A stretch of DNA of 64,000 nucleotides from Takakia lepidozioides (GCA_030704615.1 CM060732.1:37553053-37617052), one strand, 5' to 3'; positions 51,401 through 63,904 are shown, numbered from the stretch's first letter. A program made the numbers and translations. The notes: generated by a model not told the origin, from the sequence alone.

Positions 51401-52455
51401 AGCGGAAACATCAGAGAAGTGGTACTTTCCTGCATATGCTTATCGGCAGGCAGAGGTTGGCAAGGTTAAAGAGTTGGTGGATCTGAGGCTCCATGGTGTA
51501 GCCAATGATGAGCAGGTAATATACTCATGCAGACCTGATGATATGAAGTAGAGGCAGAACCCATATGCAAGGGTCTGTGAAATGGTTTACTCACGGGACT
51601 AAGAGATTTTTTTATCACAGGCATGTTCAGTGTGTTTGGTTTGAAGTTTGTGAGGGGTTTATACTGGTTGTGGGGTCTGCCAGTTGCATTGAGGAGGGCC
51701 CCGTAAACTTCCTTTTTTCTGAAGGAGTAATCAAAGATTGAAATGCGAAACTGTGAAGAAACTTAGTGGACTAGGCCTTAGATGCCATCAGACAGTAGAT
51801 TGCCGAAGGTCTTCTCCATCCTTTTGTTTTGTATACTTTGTTAGAGGCCGCACTTGGGGTCCATGAGTGCAAAATGACTGAATTATAAGTAGGGACAAAT
51901 GCTTTACCGGTATATCTGGTTTGGAGATCCCGCAAATGCATTAACTTTCACTTCAAGTAAGGCCGATCTCTCTCAACGTACCTGCCCCACCTTCCTTTTG
52001 GCAAGAATTTGAGAAGCACATGCCACTCATTCAAATGGTCAAAGAGCTTTCATTTCTAGTCCTCTATGGCATTCTGTGGCTCGATCCACATGAAAGTTTT
52101 TGTTGTTTCAGGATGTTGAATTGTGTTATGGGGTTGATCACATGTATTCCACTGTAGATTTCTGGTTCCTCTTTCCCTCTTTTTGCTGTTCTAAGGTGGG
52201 TTGTGGATCTTGCAGGTGAGCCTGGCATTACGGGTGGCGTTCTGGTGCATACAAGAGGATGTAGCACTGCGACCTTCGATGAGCAAGGTGGTAAACATGC
52301 TGGAAGGCAATGTCAAGGTGTCTAATACGCCTTCCACCCCACACTTCGCCAACCGATTGCAGGGAAGGATGATTGATGCTGCCAGTGATATAACAGGCAG
52401 TGACTACAAAAGTGCAGACTTGTTGTCTGCTACATCCCTGTCAGGCCCCAGATGA
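48471..52455 (+). CDS. G-type lectin S-domain receptor-like serine/threonine kinase (SD2-5-like)
   Basis: Four exons join in frame: 48471-48977, 49302-50783, 51261-51515 and 52216-52455, for 827 residues. Order: signal peptide (1-28), B-lectin domain ending [12 protein letters not shown] (about 160), S-locus-type region with an EGF-like Cys cluster ([20 protein letters not shown]), PAN-like Cys segment, one transmembrane helix (about 446-468) before YCCYKKRR, then the kinase. Kinase motifs are [15 protein letters not shown] (Lys), [18 protein letters not shown] and APEWL. The HCD loop lacks the Arg of HRD, so it is a non-RD kinase, typical of immune or recognition receptors. The third intron junction falls at MSQ/VFT in the activation segment. 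No breaks were found; the ligand is unknown. Confidence 0.95.
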
Positions 52456-55449
52456 TGATGAGATCCTACAAGGGATCCTCCTTTTCTTTCACGATTTTGC
52501 TTGTAGCCCTCAATCACATCAAAGCCTCCCCAGGGTATGCTGAGCAAGCCAAGCCTGGCAGTGGAGCTCTGCGCCAAATTCTATGGCTCTGCCAAGGAGG
52601 TTTGTCTTTGTGCCTGCTCTGTACCGCAAGATTACTCAGGGGACGAATGTACATTAGAAACTTGCCAAACAAATGTTCAGTAGCTACTACAACAATTGAC
52701 ACCATGTTGAAAATCCTTCGGGCCATGATCTCTCTTTACAGAGAAAACCAAGATCCAGTCCTTTGGACACGGTAATGTATATTGTATAATGCAGAATGTG
52801 CTTCCTTCAAATTTGAGATCTACAAACACTGATTGTTGCGGTCTATTTTGTATCTATCTGTGGTGCTCACAACATCAAACAACATAGCATTTGAAACGTT
52901 GCTGCCCATTTAATTTGTTTTACAGGAGGAAAGGTAGGGCAGTCCTACTGTTTAGTTTGGACAGTGGGCAATCCCAACCGTTCGTTATGAAAGATTGGGC
53001 CATGTTTTGGCCTTTGGTCTACCAAAGGTTGGACTCCATGTGAAGTCACCAAGGGACATCACTGTTGTCTATAGATGCAGGGCGGGGAGTCTCTTAAAAC
53101 CGCTATCTATCCTAGCAAACCCCTCCTCTGCACAGACTCATCTTGAAACTGCAGCCATTTACTCGGCCATCAACCACCATCAAATATCAAGACTACTCGC
53201 ATTTTCTCCTTGTCTCTCCCATACACAGGTCAATTCCATTAACATGGAGAGCCTACAGTGGTGGTGATGGCACCTCTCAGGCTACCTCAGGCACCTAGAA
53301 AATTCTTATCCCCATCTGACTTGGGCGTGCAAAGCTTACAAGTAGTTTACGAAAAGGACGCATTCCTCCCTCTCCTCCTTCGCACGTAGGCATCCAGCAT
53401 GACTAGTTTTACACTTCATAAGCATCTGACTATCAAAGTGTTTACCACATACTAGCCAGAATATGGCTGGAATCTTTGTTTGTTGACGCCTCTGATCAAA
53501 ACAAACACACAAATATCAACATTGGCCTCTTTTGCATCCAGCAATTCGCCTCTCAACTATGCCAAGTACAGTTTTAGGTACTTGAACTTGTGCGTCATCG
53601 CGGAAAGAGTACCTCCCCGCTCGGCGAGGCCGCCTGTTACTATGACAGTCGTAGTGGAGGCCGGGTTCTAACCTGGTCCACCCCCTCCTTTGCAGAAGGC
53701 GAGTGAAACACAGGCCATGCCCCTCTATCCTCCCTGCCTTTGTCCTATCTGGGCTCTTGGACGATGTAGATGCAGTCAGGCTTTGACGTCCCGGTTACCC
53801 AGGACGGAACACAGCCATGACATTGATCCATCCTCCGAGCCCAGGCATCTAGCTGCTCCCGGCTACTAGACTTTTAGATGTCCTGGTTTGTCTATTGATC
53901 TAATAAGTACTACATTTGGAAGCTTTTACAAAACATTTGTACAAAAAAGTCATGTTCTTCAATGCTTGGCGCACCTAAGAAGATTTCCAATGTGCAATTT
54001 GGACAAGAGACCAGCTCTCTGCAAATTGAACGAGGCTTTCTCACGATAGAAAACGGACACATGCTGATGGCAGACTCCATGTCTGCTGAATGCGGACCGT
54101 GATTGACTGGTTGGCCTTCAGAACCAGAACAATCCAAGACAAATAGAACAACCAGTTGTAAAGCACGCCGGGGGAGATAAATAGAAGTCTGCAGTCCTTT
54201 CGAGTATCATTCATGCACGTGAAGGTTTACTGTTAGACTTGCCCAATAACAATTCAGTAACCCAAGTGTGTCTAGTTTCAGAGGTTCAACAGTTTGTTTA
54301 GTTAGATCTGCCTGGGAAGGTTGTCAGGTGATACGATTGGAGTTTTCCACAAGTGCAGAACCTCAGAGTTGAATCAATTGAATATGCTCTCTTCAACAAG
54401 GCCCAGTTTGTGCACTTTAAGAATGCTCTCGGGAACCCCTACGTTGACGCGAAAATGAAGGCAACGACGGGAAGCTGATGGGACAATCAGGTGTGAAGTT
54501 AGTCTGCTGAGTATAGCTGAATACAGGACCCCCAGGGTCGTCAAAGAAGAAAGGAGGGATCATGAATCTGGAACTATCATGTTTTGATGACTACTTCACA
54601 AACATGATAAAAATCAATCATTTCATTACATCAACACGCTGTTGGCACAGTCAAACACTGAAAAGTGGATCCCGTTCCCCCCTATCTCTCACGATGCAGA
54701 AGTCCATCCTGCTCCCCACCAATCTCTCTCGCAAGTCAAGTTCCCCCCTTCAGGCGGTAAAATGAGCAAGTTCTGCTACGTTACCCCTGCCATCTCGCTC
54801 TTTCTCAAGGCGATGACGCAAAAAGAAAACCTAAAGCATCTGCAGAGATTTCATCTTCCCGGTGTTCATCTTCATGTGCCTCTCTTCTCAAGTCTTTCTT
54901 CATAAGATCTAACATAGTTCTTCCCATCCCCCCGGCTTTCCAAGTTGGTTTAATGAGCCGCCACGCTCACACACCCTCCCTCTGCCATTGTCTCCGGCAC
55001 TTAAGCTCTTGTCGCTAATCGGTGGCTCCCCGAGCCCTGCAGTGGTCTGCACGATGCAGCAGCTCTAAATGAGCCTTGAAAGAGTTGCAGTATGAAGACG
55101 CTGCCAAGCCGCCATGCATTCTCTACAGGAAGGGAAGATTACTCTTCTTCAATTAACCCCTCCTTATCTGCTGCATAGACCAAGGATAGAGGCGAGCTCA
55201 TGATTTTTTTCTCTAAATGTTGATGTTGATGCAATTCTCCATGCATTCAGCTGAATCAGCTATCTATCATCTCTCACAGCTTGTCGCATTTGCTGTCTCC
55301 GCTCCACATTGTTCCCTCGCAAAATCCACATCCATCCCACCCCTCCACTCGCTACCTCATCCCTCTCCTCCCTCCACTCTAATTCTTAATCCCATTCTTA
55401 CTTCTCACGCCTGCTGTCTGCCTGAAGGGCCAATACGCCTGCTAATCGC
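52456..55449. other. Intergenic between the receptor kinase and the LINE
   Basis: This includes the 3' untranslated region of the kinase gene. A pyrimidine-rich tract lies at 55300-55400. No gene was recognised; the frame at 54642-54905 lacks any domain. Confidence 0.4.
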
Positions 55450-55561
55450 AGTTCTGTTGCGGCTGTCCCATGGATTCCAGAGGTCGTGGATCCAGGAAGG
55501 CGAGACGTGGAGGAGTGTCCGGAGGTTTGTCTCAGCAGCGAAAACCAAAAATCAGATTTGG

Positions 55562-57328
55562 ACCAGGATATCCTCCATGTTGCAAGTCGATGCTGCCTCC
55601 GTTCTAGGAAAGGGCCCCTCAGCCTCGGCCCCCCCACCCTCACAATTGATGATTAAGAACGCATGGGAGGACACAACGGTGCAAGAAGACAAGGAGCAAC
55701 CTGTCATAAATTTGAATAAAGCTAAGTTGCAGGCTCAAGTGCAAAAGTTAACAAAGACAGGCATCCTCTTGTACTTCCCTTGAAAGCCGCGGACGAGAAA
55801 ATCAATTCGTACTTGGATTATTGAGCACCTAGGAACTGTTGGTGGATTGGCACAACACTTTAGCCTTTCAATGGGGAAAGGCTTCTACGCAATCATCTTC
55901 AACTCACCCGCAGATGCAGAAAAGGCTTTGCGCTTCAACACGCAGACATCCGCCTCTAAAGTCCACATCTTTCCATGGACTCAGGATTGGGGACACAAAA
56001 AAGGCATCTTGTGGAAGCCGAGAGTCATTGCCATCCCCTTCCTACCTCCCACGTATCTGACTTCGCTCCCAGAGATAGGTGCTAGCTTTGGTTCATTCAT
56101 AGGGGCAATTAATGTTCTGGAGCCAGCTCAGGACAAAATTCTCAGTGTCAATACCGAGGTCACACATTCTCAGGTTAGTGAGGACATTGGCATCCCCAAG
56201 ATCATTGTGCTCATGCCTGAAAACGCAGCCATTGGCACCTCTATCAAACCGCCCACCTTGGATGACTCGTACATCGTGGTAGCAGTGAAAGAGGAGGTTC
56301 TCTCGGTGATCTGTTACCACTGCAATGCCGAAGGGCATATCAAGGCAGACTGCCCAAACATCAAGATCACAAGAAAGGAGGAGGGCTCCTCCCAACCACT
56401 CGATACCTCCAAGGCCAATCAAACGCAGCAGGTGCAAGAAGCTGGAAAATCAGATGATCAAACCATGGTTGATATGCTGCCTTCCAAGAAAAGAAAAAGA
56501 GTCTCCGAATTGATAGAAGATGTGTCCCCCAATAAACCAACAGGATCGGGCTTCTTCCCAGTGCGTATCATGGAGGCTTGGGGATCCTTCCCTTTCTCAG
56601 TCTTAGATATGCAGCAGCTGGACTCCACCAGCTTGGCAATCACGATTCTGGAGCTGCATTCTTTCAAGCTCAGCCCCCTGCCAGGGTGGGAACCAGGCTC
56701 CTCGTTTGAGAGAGAAAAGGCGGCAATATGCGTCACCCCTCTGCTCTACAATTTTGTAGATGATTACACCAGTTTCTTCCTTCCAAGTGTGAAGCAAGGA
56801 TTCCACTCTGCATGGGTTTCAAAAGCACTGGCTCTTCAGTTCGGCATTGGGAAAGAAAGAGAGCTCGCATTGACCCTCACGCAAAACATTCTCAAGGACT
56901 TCTTTCCAAAACTGAACCTTACTCTATCTCATGTGCAGCATATTGGCATAATGGTTGAAAATATTGCCTCTCCTCCAGACCTTGCTGTTGTTCATGTCAT
57001 GCCCGTCATTTTCAGTAGGGGCTTGGATACCTCAGGGGCTCATAACTCATGGATTTGGGTGAGTAAGTACTACCTGTCTTATAGAGTCAAAGACCCCACT
57101 GAGTGGCCAAGAGGCAGGAAAATAATGGAGGTAGGATCCAAGCTGGTAGATGAGCATTACCAGCTGCTACATCCTCGGGAGGAATCTGGCCCCAGCAGGA
57201 GCCAAATCTCAACACGCAAATGGTGTTGGCAAACACAAACCGCTTCAACGCATCCTCCAATGCTGCAGCAGATCACTCCATCACCTTTCTGCAGCCGGAA
57301 GAGACAGTGGACTCGCGCCCACAGGTGA
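55562..57328 (+). pseudogene. LINE ORF1: DUF4283-like RNA-binding protein with CCHC knuckle
   Basis: The frame runs from about 55562 with one in-frame TGA at 55781-55783. It then stays open to 57328. A DUF4283-type fold is suggested by TWIIEHLGTVGGLAQHF, KGFYAIIFNSPADAEKAL and the following PFLPPTYLTSLPEIGA. The zinc knuckle CYHCNAEGHIKADC follows near 56315-56355, with a basic KKRKR tract near 56490. The ORF1 protein binds element RNA in the family. The rest (to 57328) is a less conserved tail. Confidence 0.7.
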
Positions 57329-57756
57329 GCATCTCTACTGCGTGCTCCCCCTCTTCTTCTATGTGCTTGACCACTCAAACTGTAAACGGGTATGGACTTT
57401 GTTGCTGGACAGTGTTCATAAGTAGAAAATCCCGCCAGCCTGGTGGAACTTAGCAAGCCTTCCATCCTCCCCACAATCCCTCTCCCTCCTTTCAAAACTC
57501 TAGCCTGGGACATCTCTGCAGACATGTTTTCAGTTCTTAGAGACGGAGCGACCCACTTCGTACCTTTTCAAAACAAATGCAAAAGAAAAAAGGCAACAAT
57601 TGTGTTCACCTGTCAGCTCCCTGTTTTGATCCATCCTCCACAAGGGTTCAAGTGGTTCTCCACCCCACCCCCATCCGACAAGCGTCCAAAGTACTTCTTC
57701 ATCCCACAATGGCCATCAAGTCACGCAGACATCGTGGGCCTGATAGTCACACCCAC

Positions 57757-60010
57757 ATGAATCTGTCTCTCGTATCCTGGAATGTGAGAGGTCTCGGCTC
57801 TGACCACTCTGCCCCCCAAAAGGGCAAGGGTCAGAGCATGGGCCTCCACTCTGCTACGTGATTCCAATATTATCTTTCTGCAAGAACATAAATTGAATCA
57901 ACCAAAAATAGCTTCCATTGGTGCCTCCATTTGGCCTGCGGCCACAACCTTCTGGAATCCCACCATCTCAGATTCCAGAGGGGGCACAGCAATCCTTGCT
58001 TCCCCCTCCTCACAACAATCCATTGTCTCCCATGAGATTTGGTTGTAAGGCAGAGTGCAGCTTCTTGTTTTGAACATAGGTCAATCTCTGGGGGAGGTGG
58101 GTTTTCTAAACATATATGCTCCGAATGGGGAGGAAGACAGGATAGACCTCTGGAACCATATCAGAAATAACATGCAGCAGCGCCATCATCTCCAGCACTG
58201 GCTGGTAGGTGGCGACTTCAATATGGTGGAGGAAAAAAAAAAAGAGGCTTGGGAGATTGGTGCATGGTCTCTCCATGACAGAAAAAAACACCTGGGATGC
58301 CATGTCCTTGTTAGTGGGGCTGCTTGACGCTTCGTCTCCAAGCCAGGGCGAATTGAAATTCACGTGGTCGAACAACAGGGACCCCCCTCACTTGTGCCAG
58401 GTTTGGTTGGACAGATTTTATTGCTCCTACACTTTGAAGTCTTGGTCAACCAGTGTCCCGCTGCAGCCCATCCTCCCGGAGTTTGACCATGCCATGGTGC
58501 AACTGATGTTCAACACTCTTGGGTCCAGGGTGAGAGGCAGGGGCTTTTTCAAGCTAAACCCCATCATGTTGCAGGACCCCTTCATCATACAGACCCTTCA
58601 GAATGCCTGGGAATCAGCTTCCACCCAGCTAGCCTCACCCACTACCAAATTTTTGGCAAAGATGGAAATGTTAAGAGACCTTTGTAAAGTCATGTCAAGG
58701 GAGAAGGCAGAAGACAATACTAGAAGGCAAAAGGCTCTGACTAAGTGCTTGAAGGTCTGCCAGTTTAAGCTGCAGTCGGGTCTGGAGGGAGCGCACACCA
58801 TAACTGCATACAAGGATGCCAAGAGAAATCTCTCCATGTTGTTACATGCCAAGGAGCAATTCATTAGAGTCAAAGCCGGAGTCAATTGGAGTCTCAAAGG
58901 GGAAAAGATGAATAGATATTTCTTTGTCAAGGCTGCGCAGCGGAGAGCTGCCACAATGGTCCCAGCTTTGCGAGATGCAAATGGACATTTGGTAGATAAG
59001 CCAAAAATCATGGCAGAAGTGGCAGCCTCATATTTTCAAGCTCTCTTTCAAAGGCAAGATGTTTCGCAGCAGAAACAAGATGCAACAGCAGCCCTGTTGC
59101 ACCACATCCCCTGCTCGATCTCTCAACTGGACAAATCAAACCTGGTGGCCCCCCTGTCAGTGTATGAATTGGGGCAGGCGGTCAACTTTTTGGCATCCCA
59201 AAAATCGCCAGGACTGGATGGTCTCCCTATTGAACTTTTTAAAGCACTATGGCAAACAATTGGGGAGGACTTCCTCCTTATGGCAAACGATATTCTGGAA
59301 AAACAGATAATGCCCTCGTAGATGGCGGAAGGTCTTATTACTCTAATCTTTAAGAAAGGAGATAGAGAAGATATGGCCAACTACCGGCCAATCACTTTGC
59401 TAAACTCAACTTACAAGATTATTGCAAAGATCGTGGCCTTGAGGTTGCAGCCCCTCCTGCCGAAAATTATTAGGAAGGAGCAGACTGGCTTTCTCAAAGA
59501 TCGCATGATTTTAGAGAACATCCTGTGGGCCCATGAGGCCCTTCACAGAGCAGAAATAAACAGCCAGCCACTGGCTTTCTTAATGCTGGATTTTCAAAAG
59601 GCCTTTGACTCCATTGATTGGACCTTTCTGGAAGGGGCTATGGAGAAATCAGGGCTGGGGGGGGGGGGCTTTCCTGACATGGGTCCATATCATCTTGCAT
59701 GCAACATCTAGCAAGGTCATGGTTAATGGGATTATATCTAAGCCCTTCCACATTTCCAAATCGGTGCGGCAGGGTTGCCCCCTGGCACCCTTCCTCTTCC
59801 TCATAGCGGCGGACTCGCTGGGTCACATGTTGCACTACAGGCAAGACATTATTGGCCTTCACTTGCCCACGCTGACCCCGAAGATGCTGAAACTCTCAAT
59901 GTACGCAGATGACACTACTCTATTGCTGGACAACTCCACAAAGGCCAACATTGACAAGGCACTCCAAATTCTCCACACCTTCTACGACCGTTTGCCTTTG
60001 GCAGTGGTCA
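57757..60010 (+). pseudogene. LINE ORF2: endonuclease and reverse transcriptase, broken
   Basis: The AP-endonuclease domain starts with SLVSWNVRGLG (57763), then NIIFLQEHK (Glu of the active site, about 57870), FLNIYAPNGE and GDFNMVEE (about 58210). The reverse transcriptase shows SPGLDGLPIELFK (59210), NYRPITLLNSTYKIIAK (59390), LMLDFQKAFDSIDW (first Asp, 59585), SVRQGCPLAPFLF and MYADDTTLLL (YADD, about 59900). Breaks: frame changes in the endonuclease (near 57830 and 58330), an in-frame TAG at 59319-59321, and a frameshift at a run of 12 G near 59658-59669. It is inactive. Confidence 0.85.
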
Positions 60011-60708
60011 ACAGGGTGGGTCAACCACGAGCAGCATTACCTACACTGCTCAGCTTCCCAGAATCCCATGCTTTTCGGGATGGTGGACCTGGCATTTTGT
60101 GGGATAGCCAGTTGCAACAATTAGTGGAGCCCAATGCTGACGAGCGCGAGCGGGCGATGGGTTTTACCACAGGTACCACGGCGGTGTCATCTCTTTCTGA
60201 GGCATCACGTCGTCAGGTGTTGGGGCAAGCAATGGATCTCAATTGCTTGACCTGGATTATCAGCTTGGCTATGGCTGAGCAGCGCAGAGTACGGAGTACA
60301 CTTCCCTTCATGGTCTCCCTGTCTACCGAGACGGTACAGGCAGCGAGTGGGGGCGAGCAGGTGAGGACCACGAGGTGCAGGCCGCATCCATGGTACACGT
60401 GGGAGGTGCTCGAGGTTCAGAAGGAGTTGGCAGCCAAGGCGGCGGTGATGGATCAGGTTGGGGATTTTTCTCGGATTGAGGAGGTCCTCAAAGATGGGAT
60501 GATGGGGCAGGATGAGACATTGTCACTGACAGAAGAGGCAGTGGTCACTGCTCAAGATGTTGCAGCATAGCAACCACGAGACGCGTCTTCTACCTCTAAG
60601 CCTGCTGGACTCAAGGTTGCAGTCACGGAGGACAACTGGGAGCCTGATGTTGGACCTATAGTCACCGGAGGAGAGAGACATCTCTTCTTCCTCAACGACA
60701 ATCTATAA
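60011..60708 (+). pseudogene. Second element fragment fused to the LINE frame; C5-MTase-like C-terminal motifs
   Basis: After the YADD region the open frame to 60570 changes character. GQPRAALPTLLSF is followed by GGPGILWD, EPNADERERAMGF and RRQVLGQAMDLNCLTW. The order R..PT, ERxMGF, R..LGxAMD resembles motifs IX-X of C5-cytosine methyltransferases. The frame then becomes a charged tail, stops at TAG 60568-60570, and resumes weakly (KVAVTEDNWEPD) to about 60708. The stretch also resembles polyprotein text of seed-free plant retroelements, as I recall it. No catalytic PC motif of a methyltransferase is present, so no activity is inferred. Confidence 0.55.
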
Positions 60709-61174
60709 TTGGAGTCCAAATGTAAAATGACTAAGTGCAAGTATCCAATTGTAGACAAACTGGGAATGTGACATCCCAGAGTGCAAATCCTCAAAAATCC
60801 ATAGCTCCATGAACAATCATTTAACTTGCAGAATAACCATACCAACATGTGGATATAGTAGATGCCAGATGACTAAGCAATATTCAATCTCGTTTGGGAC
60901 AAAGATAAACTCACCCATAGGCAAGGCAGTTTGTTTTGTTTTGTAGCGCGTTAAGATCCCGCATACATTAATATATTTTCCATTGCATAATGAAGGGTTG
61001 TTTGGGTGAATTTTTTCTCTACATTAAGGCTGTGTAGTTCCTGGCCTGTTTTATCAGTATCTCTCGACTTACCCCTCATTTAGGCTGAAAGCACAATTGC
61101 AACTTGAAGTCTGTAGTGCGGACAATTCAGACTGGTGATTTGGGTGATGGCTATTATATGTATGTAGGATCTGT
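60709..61174. other. Spacer without gene
   Basis: No coding or structured RNA signal recognised. Confidence 0.4.
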
Positions 61175-61770
61175 CTTTAAATTTGATGAGAAGTACATGA
61201 AATATTTCCAATTAATGGTCTATGCTCATTGAGGAAGTGTTATTCGGTTGACATGTACAGGGAGGTTGTTTTTCCATGAGCGGTGAGCAGACCCGCCATG
61301 AGCATGAGCAGAAGAGAGTCGGAGTGAGAAATTCACAGAACCAGTAGAATTATACACTAATCCCGTAGTGACTACAGAGCGACGGAATGCAGGTAAATCG
61401 GCGCCAACTTACCTATTTGCCCCATCAAAATGGTCATAAAATGCTCACAAAATGGACTATGTAACGGAAAAAAAAAAAAAAACATGTGCTGATATTTTTC
61501 CACATTTGATGACTTTGAGAAATACATGAAAGTTTTTCGGGGTTGGTCTGTGATCAATGAGGAACCCTTACACTGGGCAGGCAGGCATGTACACCAAGAT
61601 TAACAAGAATACATACACAGAGAGCCACCATCATTTACATTTGATGACTTTGAAAAGTACATGAAAATTTTCTGCTGAATGGTCTGTGCTCGATGAGAAA
61701 CCTTGTGGAAACCCTTATACTTTGCAGGTTGACATATACACCAATTGCAAGAAGAGTACATACACAGAGC
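61175..61770 (+). repeat. Degenerate tandem repeat family of about 130 bases
   Basis: The segment ATTTGATGACTTTGA.AA.TACATGAAA followed by GGTCTGTGxTC.ATGAG.AA recurs at 61175, 61502 and 61636, and the tail CATACACAGAG occurs at the ends of the second and third copies. Spacing is irregular, so the array is old or fragmented. Confidence 0.6.
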
Positions 61771-62019
61771 GCGACCTTCTCTTGGCTTTTGGAGTTCCGA
61801 AATGACCCTACTACTTACCTCCTGTCTGCGATCCCAGTTTTATGACCGCTTTGCAATAATTCACGGTGATATGTCATACACCCGATCGAAAAAACACTAC
61901 CTGCTTGTTTTTTTGGCTTGACCAGTAGCTTAGCCAAAATTGATTTGTTCGCTATACCCGTGAGTTGGATAAGGGAAAATGACGTTGTCCTAGTGTTCGT
62001 AGAAAACATCGATTTAATG

Positions 62020-62330
62020 AAAATGAGGAGATTCTGAACATTGAGGAACAATGATGAAAGCAGATGAAGTCGAGTCTGAGGAGATTCTAAACATTGAGGA
62101 GCGACGATGAAAGCACAGGAAATTATAAAAGTTGAGGAGATTTTGAATACCCTCTAGCCACGAATGAAGCAGATGAAGTCGAAGTTGAGGAAATTCTGAA
62201 CATTGAGGAGTCACGGTGAAAGTAGAGGAACTCGAAGTTGAGGAGATTCTGAACATTGAGGCGCTACAGCCCAAGCTCCTCCACTAGAAGTTGAGGCGAA
62301 ATTGAAAATTGAGGAGTCACGATGAACACC
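62020..62330 (+). repeat. Minisatellite with a 53-56-bp period
   Basis: Six imperfect units start with AGTTGAGGAGATTCTGAAC at about 62022, 62076, 62131, 62184, 62236 and 62289. The minus-strand open frame over it (Ser/Phe/Cys-rich) is a repeat by-product. Confidence 0.85.
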
Positions 62331-63042
62331 CTGCTCGTTTCGATACTTGATCATAGAGCTCTCCACCATCACGGGTGTAGTGCATTGCAGTGGTGGTTAT
62401 GTAAACCTATCACTCTCACTTCTTTGAGTCCCCTCTTCAACACGATCAGGGAATAAGAGATAATGTTTTACTCTATAATATTTTGACGTGTGGCATTGTA
62501 ATTATGAAAGAGTGCACTCTGGATTACAAATAATAAAAATGTCCCTAGGGATCCAACCCCCAGTCGTTAAAATCACTGCAAATTTCCGTAATATACCAAT
62601 TATAATTTTTTTTTAAATTTCTACGAAATCAGCATGAAACCCGCAGTGGTTTCCGCGACTGGGTGAAAGCAAGCTACGGTGGCTAGAAAAAGTCCACTGT
62701 GTGTCCTACACAAAAAGTCCCAAGGTTTTTCAGAGTTTTGATTTGATGATTATGGAAAAAAATATAGTCGTTAGATTCATCCATGCTGAAAGATATCATA
62801 TATGAACCATCTAAAGTTGACAGTAATAGACACTATGGCATTATTTCTATTTTTCCTAGTGCAAGCTATTATTTTTATTTTCTTATTTTATTTCTTATAT
62901 TTTGTATTTTCGTTAAATCACATAGTGGGACTCGGGCTACTCTTCATCTACATGAAATGTATCTCTTAGTGAAGCAAGTCCATTGTTTTACTTTGTTTCC
63001 ATGCATTCATGTACTTTGGCAAAAATCAGTTTTTCGAGGCTC

Positions 63043-63087
<45 letters not shown>

Positions 63088-63439
63088 TGTTTTTTATAGG
63101 ACTTTAGTATTTTAAAGAGTAGAGCAGTACTAATATGAGTCATTTTTATCATATTTGTTTTCTATAGTGAGTGCAAAAAGTCCATAAGAAGTCTTTTTAT
63201 GGACTGTGACACTGCGTATGCAATTTTCTAAAGTCCATTATTTCGACAAATCAACTTCATGTCTTGGTGAGAATTTAAAGATTATAGCTTGTAGTAGTTG
63301 GAAACATAAGAGTGAGTCTCATTTCATCATTGTAATAAAAATTTGTCTCTAAGGTACAATTGAATCAAACTATGTCATATAAAACACTGTTGTGATACAT
63401 TTGGAGCTAGCATTTGTAATCTATTTTACAGTATTACTA
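62331..63439. other. AT-rich intergenic sequence downstream of the lectin gene
   Basis: No gene recognised. It contains a TA microsatellite (listed separately). Confidence 0.4.
63047..63086. repeat. (TA)n microsatellite
   Basis: An uninterrupted AT dinucleotide run of about 40 bases. Confidence 0.95.
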
Positions 63440-63904
63440 TCACGTTCCAGTACTCCATACAAGATCAGTCACTGTTGGACTGACACAGTACATAACAAGG
63501 TTTCCATCATCTTGTACCACAAGGATGACTTCTTGTGCATTTCCTTGTGGACAAGTATGTGGACCAGTGCTCCAAAGCTGACGTTTTTTGCCATTATAAA
63601 CCACCAAATTTCCATCAGTCTGCATAGAAGCGTAACAGTTGGAACCTTTGTTATATGTGCCGCTGCTCCATAGTGCTTGCCTGGTACCTAACTTGAATAG
63701 CACCAAATTGCAATCCCGTTGCATAACAAGATTGTATTTCGAAGACTGACTTTTGAGGTAGTCTCTTTCATGCAAGCTGTCTGATTGATACAAACAACAA
63801 CTCCCAATGAGATTTGGAAGACAACAAGCACTCTTAGCTGGGACTATGGAAACTATAAGACATAAAAGTATCAACACTGTTTTGGACACACTTTTGGCAT
63901 CCAT
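63440..63904 (-). CDS. Secreted GNA-like mannose-binding lectin (B-lectin)
   Basis: A single exon encodes 154 residues. The first about 25 form a signal peptide (KTVLILLCLIVSIVPAKSA), so secretion or vacuolar delivery is inferred. The rest is one bulb-type lectin domain. Three sites of the QxDxNxVxY type are present: MQRDCNLVLF (last Tyr replaced by Phe), MQTDGNLVVY and VQDDGNLVMY. Two complete sites are expected to bind mannose-type sugars. An inter-strand disulphide is likely between Cys near residues 89 and 117. A CC pair right after the signal peptide is unusual. The family serves in plant defence and storage. The gene is complete and the start ATG is the only one in frame near the signal peptide. 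Confidence 0.93.
   Translation of the reverse strand: MDAKSVSKTVLILLCLIVSIVPAKSACCLPNLIGSCCLYQSDSLHERDYLKSQSSKYNLVMQRDCNLVLFKLGTRQALWSSGTYNKGSNCYASMQTDGNLVVYNGKKRQLWSTGPHTCPQGNAQEVILVVQDDGNLVMYCVSPTVTDLVWSTGT

Larger units (their letters stand above)
55450..60010 (+). mobile_element. Degraded plant LINE (L1-type), 3' end replaced
   Basis: The order ORF1 (DUF4283-like plus CCHC), endonuclease and reverse transcriptase is that of plant L1 elements. The element is cut off after the YADD motif region at about 60010, where an unrelated fragment continues in frame. No poly(A) tail or target duplication was found. Stops and frame changes occur in both ORFs. Confidence 0.85.
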
